From the NCBI GenBank assembly GCA_021826525.1, contig JAKAZU010000005.1, forward strand, positions 1 through 54,183: a stretch of 54,183 nt of DNA, in the 5' to 3' direction. Positions 47,342 through 54,183 of the stretch are shown here, one piece after another (within the stretch, counting starts at the first letter, position 1; each line of letters starts with the position of its first letter). The translations under genes were made by a program, and so were the position numbers. The notes beneath the pieces are model-generated. The model saw only the letters and a list, made by a program, of their open reading frames with translations. It did not search any database and had not been told where the DNA came from. This DNA comes from Thermoplasmata archaeon (lineage in GTDB: Archaea > Thermoplasmatota > Thermoplasmata > UBA184).

Positions 47342-48421
47342 GTGGCCGGCAGCCCCTATGCGAGCTCCCTCGGCCGCCTCAAAGCCGACGGCATCTCATT
47401 CCTCACGAAGGAGTCATTCGCCCCGTTCCTCTCCGCGACCTCCGTCGACGAGATCGCGAAACAGCTCGCCCTGACCCCGTACGCCTTCGAGCTGGATCAG
47501 GCCCGCGCGGCCTACTCCGGGCTCCCGCTCATCGAAGCGACGGTCAACCGCACGCTCGTGCGGCGCAACCGACACGCCTTCGACGCGACGCCCTTCGCCG
47601 GCCGCCTCGTCATCGCCGCGTATCTGAAGCGCTGGGACATCGAGAACATCGGGGCCATCCTCGCGAGCAAGGCGCAGAGCCGCCCGCTCACGCTCTCCGA
47701 CACCGAACTCGTCAGCAGCCGCGACATCCCGGCGGGTCTCATCGCCGGTACCCTCTCGCTGGACGACCTGCGCAACCTGGTAGGGCAACCGACGATCGAC
47801 GCGGTCATCACCGACCTCGTGCGCTTCGGCTACGGCGGTCCGCTCCTTCCGCTCCTCGAGGAGTTCCGCCGCACGCGGGACATCTTCCCGTTCCTGCATG
47901 CCTTGCGGATCCAGTACTACGCGGGCCTCCTCGAGGCGGCCCGCTTCTTCCAGGGCGATGAGTGGATCGTCCGCCAGCTCGTCCGGAGCGAGATCGACGT
48001 CGGCAACGTGCTCGTGCTCCTGAAGGGGAAGGACTCCGACCTCCCTCTCGAGGACGTCCAGGGCCGGTGGATCGAGGGAGGATCGATCCCGGCCCACGAG
48101 GCGACCGACCTCTACACCGCGCGCTCCGTGCCGGAACTCGTCGACCGCCTCTCGCCCCATTACCCCACGCTCTCCGAGGGCAACGCCGCGTACTCCGAGG
48201 CGCAGAGCCTCGCACACTACGACGTCCACCTCCAGCGCGAGCGGGCCGCGGCCGAGCTCCGGCGCCTCTCGAGCTACCCGATGAGCTTGGGCGGGATCTT
48301 CGCCTACCTCTTGATCGCCGAGCTGGAACGCTCCGACCTACGGCGCGTGACCTACGGGGTTCTCTACGGCATCCCGTCGGAAAGGCTCGGCCGCATGCTC
48401 ACAAACCCCCGCTTCGCGTAG
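47342..48421 (+). CDS. atpC: A-type ATP synthase subunit C (central rotor collar)
   Basis: Links the central stalk to the K ring. The 359-residue all-helical product has the family features YLKRWDIENIGAILASKAQ (K-x-x-D-x-x-N), ALRIQYYAGLLEAARFFQ, IRRL/RQLVRSEIDVGNVLVLLKGK, and SYPMSLGGIFAYLLIAELERSDLRRVTYG at the end. Length is normal for A/V-type subunit C/d. GTG start. It ends 7 nt from the stop of the convergent atpI gene. Confidence 0.93.
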   Translation: MAGSPYASSLGRLKADGISFLTKESFAPFLSATSVDEIAKQLALTPYAFELDQARAAYSGLPLIEATVNRTLVRRNRHAFDATPFAGRLVIAAYLKRWDIENIGAILASKAQSRPLTLSDTELVSSRDIPAGLIAGTLSLDDLRNLVGQPTIDAVITDLVRFGYGGPLLPLLEEFRRTRDIFPFLHALRIQYYAGLLEAARFFQGDEWIVRQLVRSEIDVGNVLVLLKGKDSDLPLEDVQGRWIEGGSIPAHEATDLYTARSVPELVDRLSPHYPTLSEGNAAYSEAQSLAHYDVHLQRERAAAELRRLSSYPMSLGGIFAYLLIAELERSDLRRVTYGVLYGIPSERLGRMLTNPRFA

Positions 48422-48428
48422 GCCGGGC

Positions 48429-50438
48429 CTACGGCTCCGGGGCCCGCAGGATCGGGCCGAGGGGACTCGCGCCCGAAGGGGTGCCGCCCGGCGGCTCGGG
48501 AGGGGCGGTGTAGGCGCGCTCCGAGCCGAACGGGCGGAACGGCCGGCCGTTGCCCGTGTAGAACTTCGAGAAGTACTCGACGAAGATCAGACGCGCCCCT
48601 TGGATCCCCGGCTCGAAGACGCCGAGGACGACGTTGAACGCTTGGCCGATAACGAGGATGATCGCGCCGACGAAGATCCCCACGGCCACGAACTCCGCCG
48701 GGAAGTGGTGCGGCAGGTGCGTCCCGATGAGGTCGATGACGCTCGCGAGAACGACGCTCGCGAGCAGGATGCCCACGAGACGCGTGTAGGACAGGATGTG
48801 GCTCACGATCTCGATGAGCCCCATGATCCCGAAGCCTCCCTCTCCGACGAGGAGGACCACGAGCCCGGCGATCACGACCCCGAGGTACGGGTAGAGGAGC
48901 GAGCCCGAGAAGCCGTGCTGGTGAATGACGTAGAGCCCGAACAAGGCGATCCCCCAGGTGAAGATGATCCCGCCGACCTTCGCGACCGCCTCGCGCGGGT
49001 GGTGGTGGAGGGTCTCCTTGATGGCCCCGAGCAGGAAGCCGAACGTGACCATCGCGACGCCGATGTATCCCGCGATGACCAGGAGCGTCCCGACGTTCGC
49101 GAGCGGCGAGAACGGGGCGGTGTAGCCGAACAGCGTATGGAGCACCGCGAAGCCGAAGAACTCGTCAAAGTAGAGGCCGAGGCCGATCGCGATCGCGCAA
49201 CCGGGGAGGAGGGCGTAGGCGAGCTGACGCATCGCCGGCGGGCTCATGATCCTCGTGACGAAGTTGCGCAGCGCTCGGGGGACGTAGCGGCCCCCGGGGA
49301 ACCCGCCGATCATCCAGAGGCTGATGCCGAGGATGACGAGGCCGTAGCCCCAATCGCCGAGCATGAGGCCGAAAAAGATGGGGAAGACGATCGCGAAGAC
49401 GATCGTCGGGTCCCACTCCGTGGCCTGAGGGAGCGAGTAGAACCGGATGAAGAATTCGTAGCGCCGCACGCCCGCGGGGTTGCGCATCAGGGTCGGCGGC
49501 TCCTCGCGCGTCGGGACGAGGTAGAAGTACGCGCGGCCCGAGCTCACGCGCTCGATGGCCGCGCGCAGTCGATCGAGTTCGCGCCTTGGGACCCATCCCT
49601 CCACCGCGAAGGTGTTCGGCCCTCGGCCGAGCTTGGTGTAGACCTCGAAGAGCCGGTTCTGGATGGAGAGCGCTTCTTCGAGCGCGGCGACGAGAGGGTA
49701 CCACTCCTTCGAGATCTCGGCGAGCCGGGCCCGGATCTCGGCGCGCCGTCGCGTCACGCGCGCGCTCTCCTCTTCGAGGCGGGCGGTCTCCTCCGGGACG
49801 CTCCGGGCGAGCGTCGGCACCGCCGTCAACCGGATCCCGCTGGAGGGGAGCACTCGACCGACGAGGTCCGCGTGGCTGCGGGGGAAGAGGACGATCGCCC
49901 GGGCCGGGTCCGGCGCGGCGACCGTCACGACCTCCGTCTCCGCCGGATACGTCGCTCGCAGCCGATCGACCAGATCCAAAGGACCCTCGGCGAGGAACGG
50001 TAGGTAGGTCCGGGTCGACAGGTCGTCCAGCGGGTCGTGATAGAAGGAGAGCTTCCCGAGGAGTGTGACCGTCTCCCGGAGCCCTTTGAGCTCCGTCTGG
50101 AGGCGATCGTCCTCCCGCACGAGCGCGCCGACCTCGGCATCGATCGGAACGGTCCGCGCGGCGGCGAGGATCGCCGGAAGGTCCTGGAACCGCATCGGCT
50201 GGGGTACGGGGACCGAGGGGAGGGCCGCCTTCAGGCCCCGGAACCGAAGGGCCTCGTCGCCGGCAGAACGCTGGGTCTCGCTCGCGCGTTCGGGCTCGAG
50301 GTACTGGAGCGTCTCGGCGCAGACCGGCTCGATCTGGGCCACGCGCAGGTCGTGGAGCGCGGTGAGCACCGCTTCCCGGTCGTCCGTAAGGCCGAGGACG
50401 CCGACCTTGCGCATCGGCTCCGGTCGCAGGATCCCCAT
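48429..50438 (-). CDS. atpI: A-type ATP synthase subunit I (a-like stator)
   Basis: The ion-channel stator subunit, 669 residues. Its N-terminal half is a cytoplasmic domain that contacts the stalks and includes ARLEEESARVTRRRAEIRARL. Seven to eight membrane helices follow, with the essential Arg in ISHILSYTRLVGILLASVVLASV and GLMLGDWGYGLV earlier. The C-terminal tail (RPFGSERAYTAPPEPPGG) is Pro-rich. It is the last gene of the minus-strand ATPase operon, 22 nt after atpH. Its 3' end almost touches that of atpC. Confidence 0.95.
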   Translation of the reverse strand: MGILRPEPMRKVGVLGLTDDREAVLTALHDLRVAQIEPVCAETLQYLEPERASETQRSAGDEALRFRGLKAALPSVPVPQPMRFQDLPAILAAARTVPIDAEVGALVREDDRLQTELKGLRETVTLLGKLSFYHDPLDDLSTRTYLPFLAEGPLDLVDRLRATYPAETEVVTVAAPDPARAIVLFPRSHADLVGRVLPSSGIRLTAVPTLARSVPEETARLEEESARVTRRRAEIRARLAEISKEWYPLVAALEEALSIQNRLFEVYTKLGRGPNTFAVEGWVPRRELDRLRAAIERVSSGRAYFYLVPTREEPPTLMRNPAGVRRYEFFIRFYSLPQATEWDPTIVFAIVFPIFFGLMLGDWGYGLVILGISLWMIGGFPGGRYVPRALRNFVTRIMSPPAMRQLAYALLPGCAIAIGLGLYFDEFFGFAVLHTLFGYTAPFSPLANVGTLLVIAGYIGVAMVTFGFLLGAIKETLHHHPREAVAKVGGIIFTWGIALFGLYVIHQHGFSGSLLYPYLGVVIAGLVVLLVGEGGFGIMGLIEIVSHILSYTRLVGILLASVVLASVIDLIGTHLPHHFPAEFVAVGIFVGAIILVIGQAFNVVLGVFEPGIQGARLIFVEYFSKFYTGNGRPFRPFGSERAYTAPPEPPGGTPSGASPLGPILRAPEP

Positions 50439-50460
50439 CGCACCCCTCTCCGAAGGCTAC

Positions 50461-50829
50461 CTACACGGAACCGTCGGTGAGAAACTCCCCGAGCACGGCG
50501 CGGAGGATCGCCTCTCGCTGCTCGGCCGGCGCCGAACCGGTGCCGGCGGCGACCTGCTCCGCCTCGGCCGCTCCCGCAGCGAGGATCTGCGCAGCCTCGC
50601 GATCGCCCTCCTGCTGGGCGGCCCGGACGCGCTCCTCGCGGGACTGGCGGGCCGCCGTCCGCGCGAGGGCGATGCGGGCGTCCGCGTCTTCACGCAGGTG
50701 CTGGAGCGCCGTGTCCGCCCGCGCGTGAGCGTCGCGGACGCGCTCGTCCCACTCGCGTTCGACGTCCTTGACGCGCTTGAGTTCGTCCAGCGAGCCGACG
50801 ACCGTAGAGGGGGATGCGTTCGCGGCCAT
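50461..50829 (-). CDS. atpH: A-type ATP synthase subunit H (peripheral stalk coiled coil)
   Basis: A short helical subunit of 122 residues that pairs with subunit E in the peripheral stalk. The sequence is one long charged Ala/Glu/Arg-rich coiled coil (VVGSLDELKRVKDVEREWDERVRDAHARADTAL ... EERVRAAQQEGDREAAQIL) ending in a short Glu-Phe-Leu stretch, EFLTDGSV. Identification rests on position beside atpI and this composition. AGGA precedes the ATG. Confidence 0.85.
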   Translation of the reverse strand: MAANASPSTVVGSLDELKRVKDVEREWDERVRDAHARADTALQHLREDADARIALARTAARQSREERVRAAQQEGDREAAQILAAGAAEAEQVAAGTGSAPAEQREAILRAVLGEFLTDGSV

Positions 50830-50838
50830 GGGTTCCTA

Positions 50839-50985
50839 CTACAGGCCTCCCGATAGCTTGACGAGGAGGGCCAGGAAGAGGACCGCGGCGGCGATCTTCC
50901 ACGCCCAGGAGAGGACCCAGACCGCCCGGAAGCGACGCGCTGCGGGCGTCGCGGCGACGGGGTGGATCGGATTAGGCGCCCACAC
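50839..50985 (-). CDS. Unannotated 48-residue single-pass membrane protein in the ATPase operon
   Basis: A very short gene between atpD and atpH. The product is 48 residues (V/M-W-A-P-N-P-I-H at the start): a basic N-terminus (AATPAARRFR) and one hydrophobic segment ending in LVKLSGGL (VWVLSWAWKIAAAVLFLALL). It begins with a GTG 14 nt inside the end of atpD and has AGGAGG 9 nt upstream, an ideal ribosome-binding site. Its stop is 9 nt before the atpH ATG. The setting suggests a small membrane partner of the ATP synthase. No homology can be claimed. Confidence 0.6.
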   Translation of the reverse strand: MWAPNPIHPVAATPAARRFRAVWVLSWAWKIAAAVLFLALLVKLSGGL

Positions 50986-51616
50986 CGGCGGCTTCCTCCT
51001 GTTCCATCTTCCGCTTCACCGTCTTGAGCATGCTGAACGAGTCGCGCTCCATCTCATCGAATCGGAACTTGATGTAGCGTACGGTGTCCTGAAGGCGAGG
51101 GATCAGGACGTTCTCGATGGCGCTGGCGCGGCGCTTGGTCTTCTCGATCTCGAGTAGCAGGCGGCGCAGCGCGTTCTCCTTTTCCGCGATGTCGAGCACG
51201 ACCTGGTAGATCCCCTGGAAGTGGTGGATCGCCTCGTGAATCGACGTCGGCAGGTCGAGCAGCGCGGCCGAGGGGACCGGAGCGTAGGCGCCGCGTTGGA
51301 CCTGGGGGGTCTTGACGCCCATCACGTTCTTCGTCGACACTCCGATCGGGGTGATCTCGGGCAACAGAAGCGAGATGTTCTCGAGCCGGGTCGTTCCTTC
51401 CATCATCTCGGCGACGCGAATCGCCTCGTAGCCGCGGGCGACGCGCTGCGCGAGGTCCCCGCGCAGGCGCATCGCCTCCTTGGAAAGATCGAAGAACTCG
51501 GCGATCAGCGCAGAGCGCTTGAGCTTGAGGAGATTGAGCCCGCGCTTCGCGAGCCCGATGCGCCGGCGCGTTTGCAACAGGACGAGCCGGGTCGGCCGCA
51601 CATTCTCCGGGGGCAT
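50972..51616 (-). CDS. atpD: A-type ATP synthase subunit D (central stalk)
   Basis: The rotor shaft, 214 residues and mostly antiparallel coiled coil. The N-terminus is PTRLVLLQTRRRIGLAKRGLNLLKLKRSALI, the C-terminus KTKRRASAIENVLIPRLQDTVRYIKFRFDEMERDSF, both strong family signatures. The chosen ATG at 51616 has GGAGGAG upstream; a longer frame starting at 51661 would only add a basic stretch that overlaps atpB. Its last bases overlap the start of the 48-residue membrane protein gene. Confidence 0.95.
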   Translation of the reverse strand: MPPENVRPTRLVLLQTRRRIGLAKRGLNLLKLKRSALIAEFFDLSKEAMRLRGDLAQRVARGYEAIRVAEMMEGTTRLENISLLLPEITPIGVSTKNVMGVKTPQVQRGAYAPVPSAALLDLPTSIHEAIHHFQGIYQVVLDIAEKENALRRLLLEIEKTKRRASAIENVLIPRLQDTVRYIKFRFDEMERDSFSMLKTVKRKMEQEEAAGVGA

Positions 51617-51641
51617 CGCGCGTCTCCTCCCTCTTCCGTCC

Positions 51642-53054
51642 CTACGCGGCCTTCTTCGCAACCCGGTACTTCTGCACGAACTCCGGTCGAATGCGCTTGA
51701 GCTCGGAATCGGGAAGATCGCTCAGGATCTCCCAGGCGATCCCCAGGCTCTGGTCGATCGAGCGGTCCTCGTCGGGCCGCTGGTTGACGAACTCCGTCTC
51801 GAACCGGTCCGCGATCTTGAGGTAGATCCGGTCGGTGGGGCTTAGCGACTCCTCGCCGACGATCGCGCTGAGGGCGCGTTGGTCCTTTCCCGTCGCGTAG
51901 GCGGCGAAGAGCTGGTCGGCGACCCCGCGGTGGTCCTCGCGCGTGCGGTCCTTGCCGATCCCCTGGTTCATGAGGCGCGAGAGCGAAGGGAGGACGTCGA
52001 TCGGAGGGTAGACCCCCCGGCGCTGGAGCTCGCGGCTCACGTAGATCTGGCCCTCGGTGATGTACCCGGTCAGGTCCGGGATCGGGTGCGTCACGTCGTC
52101 CGCAGGCATCGTCAGGATCGGGAGCTGGGTGATCGATCCCTTGCGTCCGTGGATCTTCCCGGCGCGTTCGTAGATCGTCGCAAGGTCGGTGTACATGTAT
52201 CCGGGGTAGCCGCGGCGACCCGGTACCTCCTCCCGGGCGGAAGCGACCTCGCGGAGCGCCTCGCAGTAGTTGGTCATGTCCGTGAGCACGACCAAGATGT
52301 GCATGTCGCGCTCGTAGGCGAGGAACTCGGCGGCGGTGAGCGCCATCCGCGGCGTGACGACGCGCTCCATCGAGGGGTCGCTCGAGAGGTTGAGGAAGAC
52401 GACCGCGCGCTCGAGCGCCCCGGTCGACTCGAACTCGCGCAGGAAGTAGTTGGCCTCCTCGCTCGTGATTCCCATCGCGGCGAAGACGACCGCGAAGCTC
52501 TCGGAGGAGTTCCTCAGCTTCGCCTGACGAACGATCTGGGCGGCGATCTGGTTGTGCGGAAGACCCGCGCCCGAGAAGATCGGGAGCTTCTGGCCGCGCA
52601 CCAGCGTGTTGTTGACATCGATGGTCGAGATGCCGGTCTGGATGAACTCGCTCGGCTCTTCGCGCGAGTACGGGTTCATCGCGTTCCCGACGATCTCGTA
52701 GCGGCGCTCGCTGACGATCTTCGGCCCGCCATCGCGCGGCTCACCGAGCCCGTTGAAAACGCGGCCGAGCAGCTCGTCCGAGACCGCGAGCCGCGCGACC
52801 TCGCCGAGGAACTTCACGCTCGTCTGCTCGACGTTCATGCCCATCGTGGGGCCGAACACCTGAACGATCGCGAGCCCTTTGCGCGAGTCGAGCACCTGGC
52901 CCTGCCGTCGCTCTCCGCCGGGAACCTCGATCTCGACGATCTCTCCGTAGGCGGCGTTCGTGACGTCGCGCACGAAGAGGAGGGGACCGGTGACCCGGTC
53001 GACGGTTCGGTAGTCGATCGGGATGCGAGGGACGTTCGCGCTCGTGCCCGCCAC
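51642..53054 (-). CDS. atpB: A-type ATP synthase subunit B (non-catalytic nucleotide-binding)
   Basis: Alternates with subunit A in the hexameric head, 470 residues. It has [65 protein letters not shown], which lacks the GKT of a true P-loop as expected for B, then [24 protein letters not shown] and the signature [17 protein letters not shown] with the conserved [27 protein letters not shown]. The GTG at 53054 is used: it follows the atpA stop by 2 nt and yields the family N-terminus. The 728-residue longer frame in this register is not coding. Confidence 0.97.
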   Translation of the reverse strand: MAGTSANVPRIPIDYRTVDRVTGPLLFVRDVTNAAYGEIVEIEVPGGERRQGQVLDSRKGLAIVQVFGPTMGMNVEQTSVKFLGEVARLAVSDELLGRVFNGLGEPRDGGPKIVSERRYEIVGNAMNPYSREEPSEFIQTGISTIDVNNTLVRGQKLPIFSGAGLPHNQIAAQIVRQAKLRNSSESFAVVFAAMGITSEEANYFLREFESTGALERAVVFLNLSSDPSMERVVTPRMALTAAEFLAYERDMHILVVLTDMTNYCEALREVASAREEVPGRRGYPGYMYTDLATIYERAGKIHGRKGSITQLPILTMPADDVTHPIPDLTGYITEGQIYVSRELQRRGVYPPIDVLPSLSRLMNQGIGKDRTREDHRGVADQLFAAYATGKDQRALSAIVGEESLSPTDRIYLKIADRFETEFVNQRPDEDRSIDQSLGIAWEILSDLPDSELKRIRPEFVQKYRVAKKAA

Positions 53055-53056
53055 GG

Positions 53057-54183
53057 TCAGGCACCTCCCGTCGCGGCGACCTGCCCGATCGCTTGGGTCA
53101 TCTCGGTCTCCAGCGCGTCGAACTGCGTCGGAGCCTCGGCCTCGGGGATCCACTTCATGCGCGAGAGCTTCGTGCGCACCGGGAGCGCCTGAAGCTGGGC
53201 GACGGTCGCTCCCTTGCCAATCGCCTGCTGCTCTTGGTCCCCAAAGGAGAGGATGGCCCGCAGCATCCGGAACTGCTTCTGGATCGAGGTGTAGGTGTCG
53301 ACGTCGTCGAACGCGCTCTGCTGGAGGTAATCCTCCCGGATCATGCGCGCGACGTCCAGCGTTCCCTTTTCGCGCTCGGGGAGCGCGTCGACGCCGACGA
53401 GCTGGACGATCTCCTGCAGCTCGGACTCCTTCTGGAGGACCTCCAGGGCACGTTGCCGCAGCGTCACGAACTCCGGAGAGAGCTCGCTGCGGTACCACGG
53501 CTCGAGATCGCCGATGTAGAGCGAATAGCTCTGCAGCCAGTTGATCGAGGGGAAGTGGCGTCGAGAAGCGAGGGCCGCATCGAGGGCCCAGAACACGCGC
53601 GTGACCCGCAAGGTGTTCTGGCTGACGGGCTCGGAGAAGTCGCCGCCCGGGGGGCTCACGGCCCCGACCACGGTCACCGAACCGGTCCGCCGATCGGGAG
53701 AGAGCGTCACCACGCGCCCGGCGCGCTCGTAGAACTCGGCGATACGGCGTCCGAGGTAGGCGGGGTAGCCTTCCTCGCCGGGCATTTCCTCGAGACGGCC
53801 GGAGATCTCGCGCATCGCCTCGGCCCATCGGCTCGTGGAGTCGGCCATCAACGCGACATCGTAGCCCATGTCGCGGTAGTACTCCGCGATCGTGATCCCG
53901 GTGTACACGCTAGCCTCCCGTGCCGCGACCGGCATGTTCGAGGTGTTCGCGATCAGGATCGTCCGCTCCATCAACGGACGCTTCGTCTTCGGGTCGGTGA
54001 GGTTCGGGAAGGTGGCGAGCACCTCGGTCATCTCGTTGCCCCGCTCTCCACATCCGACATATACGACCACGTCGGAGTCGGCCCACCGGGCGAGTTGTTG
54101 CTGCGTGACGGTGTTGTGGAGGAGCATGCCGCCCACACCCCCCACGAAGTTGCTGCCGTAGCCGGGCACCGACACATCGTACA
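53057..54183 (-). CDS. atpA: A-type ATP synthase catalytic subunit A, C-terminal part, with intein end (5' end outside window)
   Basis: The catalytic subunit; only its C-terminal part lies in the window. Extein residues begin [20 protein letters not shown], normally preceded by the P-loop G-P-F-G-S-G-K. Next come [11 protein letters not shown] with the catalytic Glu, [62 protein letters not shown] and [20 protein letters not shown]. Immediately before the extein the reading frame continues as an intein C-terminus (54113-54183). The gene is complete at its 3' end. It is followed by atpB after 2 nt. Its start, P-loop and most of the intein lie beyond the window. Confidence 0.95.
   Translation of the reverse strand, partial: YDVSVPGYGSNFVGGVGGMLLHNTVTQQQLARWADSDVVVYVGCGERGNEMTEVLATFPNLTDPKTKRPLMERTILIANTSNMPVAAREASVYTGITIAEYYRDMGYDVALMADSTSRWAEAMREISGRLEEMPGEEGYPAYLGRRIAEFYERAGRVVTLSPDRRTGSVTVVGAVSPPGGDFSEPVSQNTLRVTRVFWALDAALASRRHFPSINWLQSYSLYIGDLEPWYRSELSPEFVTLRQRALEVLQKESELQEIVQLVGVDALPEREKGTLDVARMIREDYLQQSAFDDVDTYTSIQKQFRMLRAILSFGDQEQQAIGKGATVAQLQALPVRTKLSRMKWIPEAEAPTQFDALETEMTQAIGQVAATGGA
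54113..54183 (-). other. C-terminal end of an intein inserted at the AtpA P-loop
   Basis: In frame with atpA and just upstream of its Thr-Val-Thr-Gln, the sequence reads [23 protein letters not shown]. This is the shape of intein block F (Y-D-V-x-V-P-x ... N-F-V) and block G (L-L-H-N). The terminal His-Asn pair and the following +1 Thr are the residues used in the splicing reaction. Splicing here would rejoin the P-loop ...GK and T. The N-terminal splicing domain and any homing endonuclease lie outside the window, so activity cannot be judged. Confidence 0.88.

Noticed and set aside
51642..53828. Longer reading of atpB starting at 53828
   Set aside because: The extra 258 codons are antifamily sequence inside atpA; GTG at 53054 gives the conserved subunit B N-terminus and correct spacing.
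1..54183. CRISPR arrays, insertion sequences, integrases, rRNA genes, plasmid origins
   Set aside because: Looked for regularly spaced repeats, transposase motifs, flanking inverted repeats and rRNA conserved stretches; none seen.

Overview
The window reads as a gene-dense, high-GC chromosome segment from an archaeon, most likely a high-GC member of the Thermoplasmatota (inference, not proven by any single gene). Archaeal markers are the DNA polymerase D large subunit, an A-type ATP synthase (subunits A, B, D, H, I, K, E, C), PurP, the RNase P protein Pop5, a DUF929/VKOR oxidative-folding pair, FtsZ, TATA-like boxes 24-30 nt upstream of several apparently leaderless starts, and a tRNA with a bulge-helix-bulge intron and no encoded CCA. 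There are no rRNA genes, CRISPR arrays, insertion sequences or phage genes; this is core-type genome with several lineage-specific twists.

Layout. 1-1609: a nickel module, with the 3'-truncated Ni-superoxide dismutase gene, its maturation protease, and the nickel sensor NikR. 1745-10577: mutY fused to an intact Nudix domain, thioredoxin, purH, RNase P Pop5, ftsZ, a large N-glycosylation-rich surface protein, a DinB-fold protein, a small membrane protein and a universal stress protein. 10597-17730: a six-gene minus-strand operon resembling a group 4 membrane-bound hydrogenase (C-E-F-G-I-B order), whose large subunit has lost both cysteine pairs that would bind NiFe. 17961-24492: polymerase D large subunit, an intron-containing tRNA-Arg, and the two glyoxylate-shunt enzymes in overlapping frames. 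24503-33131: a small regulator operon diverging from a long plus-strand operon with a three-subunit molybdenum hydroxylase, purP, gcvT, nadC and nadA. 33059-38785: polymerase X with a decayed PHP domain, a GNAT acetyltransferase, a TIGR02757 protein and an MFS exporter. 38814-44649: B12-dependent ribonucleotide reductase, two very small proteins, imidazolonepropionase and RNase Z. 44755-46458: thioredoxin-fold DUF929 protein plus VKOR. 46536-54183: the A-ATPase genes, arranged as two convergent operons. The last bases hold the end of an intein inside the catalytic A subunit.

How the genes fit together. The nickel module suggests oxidative-stress defence under nickel control. The glyoxylate shunt implies growth on acetate, fatty acids or other C2 units. 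The hydrogenase-like complex is expected to couple a ferredoxin-like redox reaction to ion pumping without making H2, feeding the A-ATPase. Disulfide formation outside the membrane is handled by DUF929/VKOR.

The observations most worth checking are the T-loop intron in tRNA-Arg (59/60), the AtpA intein at the P-loop Thr, the NiFe-less hydrogenase-like operon, the 48-residue membrane protein inside the ATPase operon, and the MutY-Nudix fusion. Boundaries and motif positions were worked out by eye from the sequence; family names rest on motif recognition, not on database searches.
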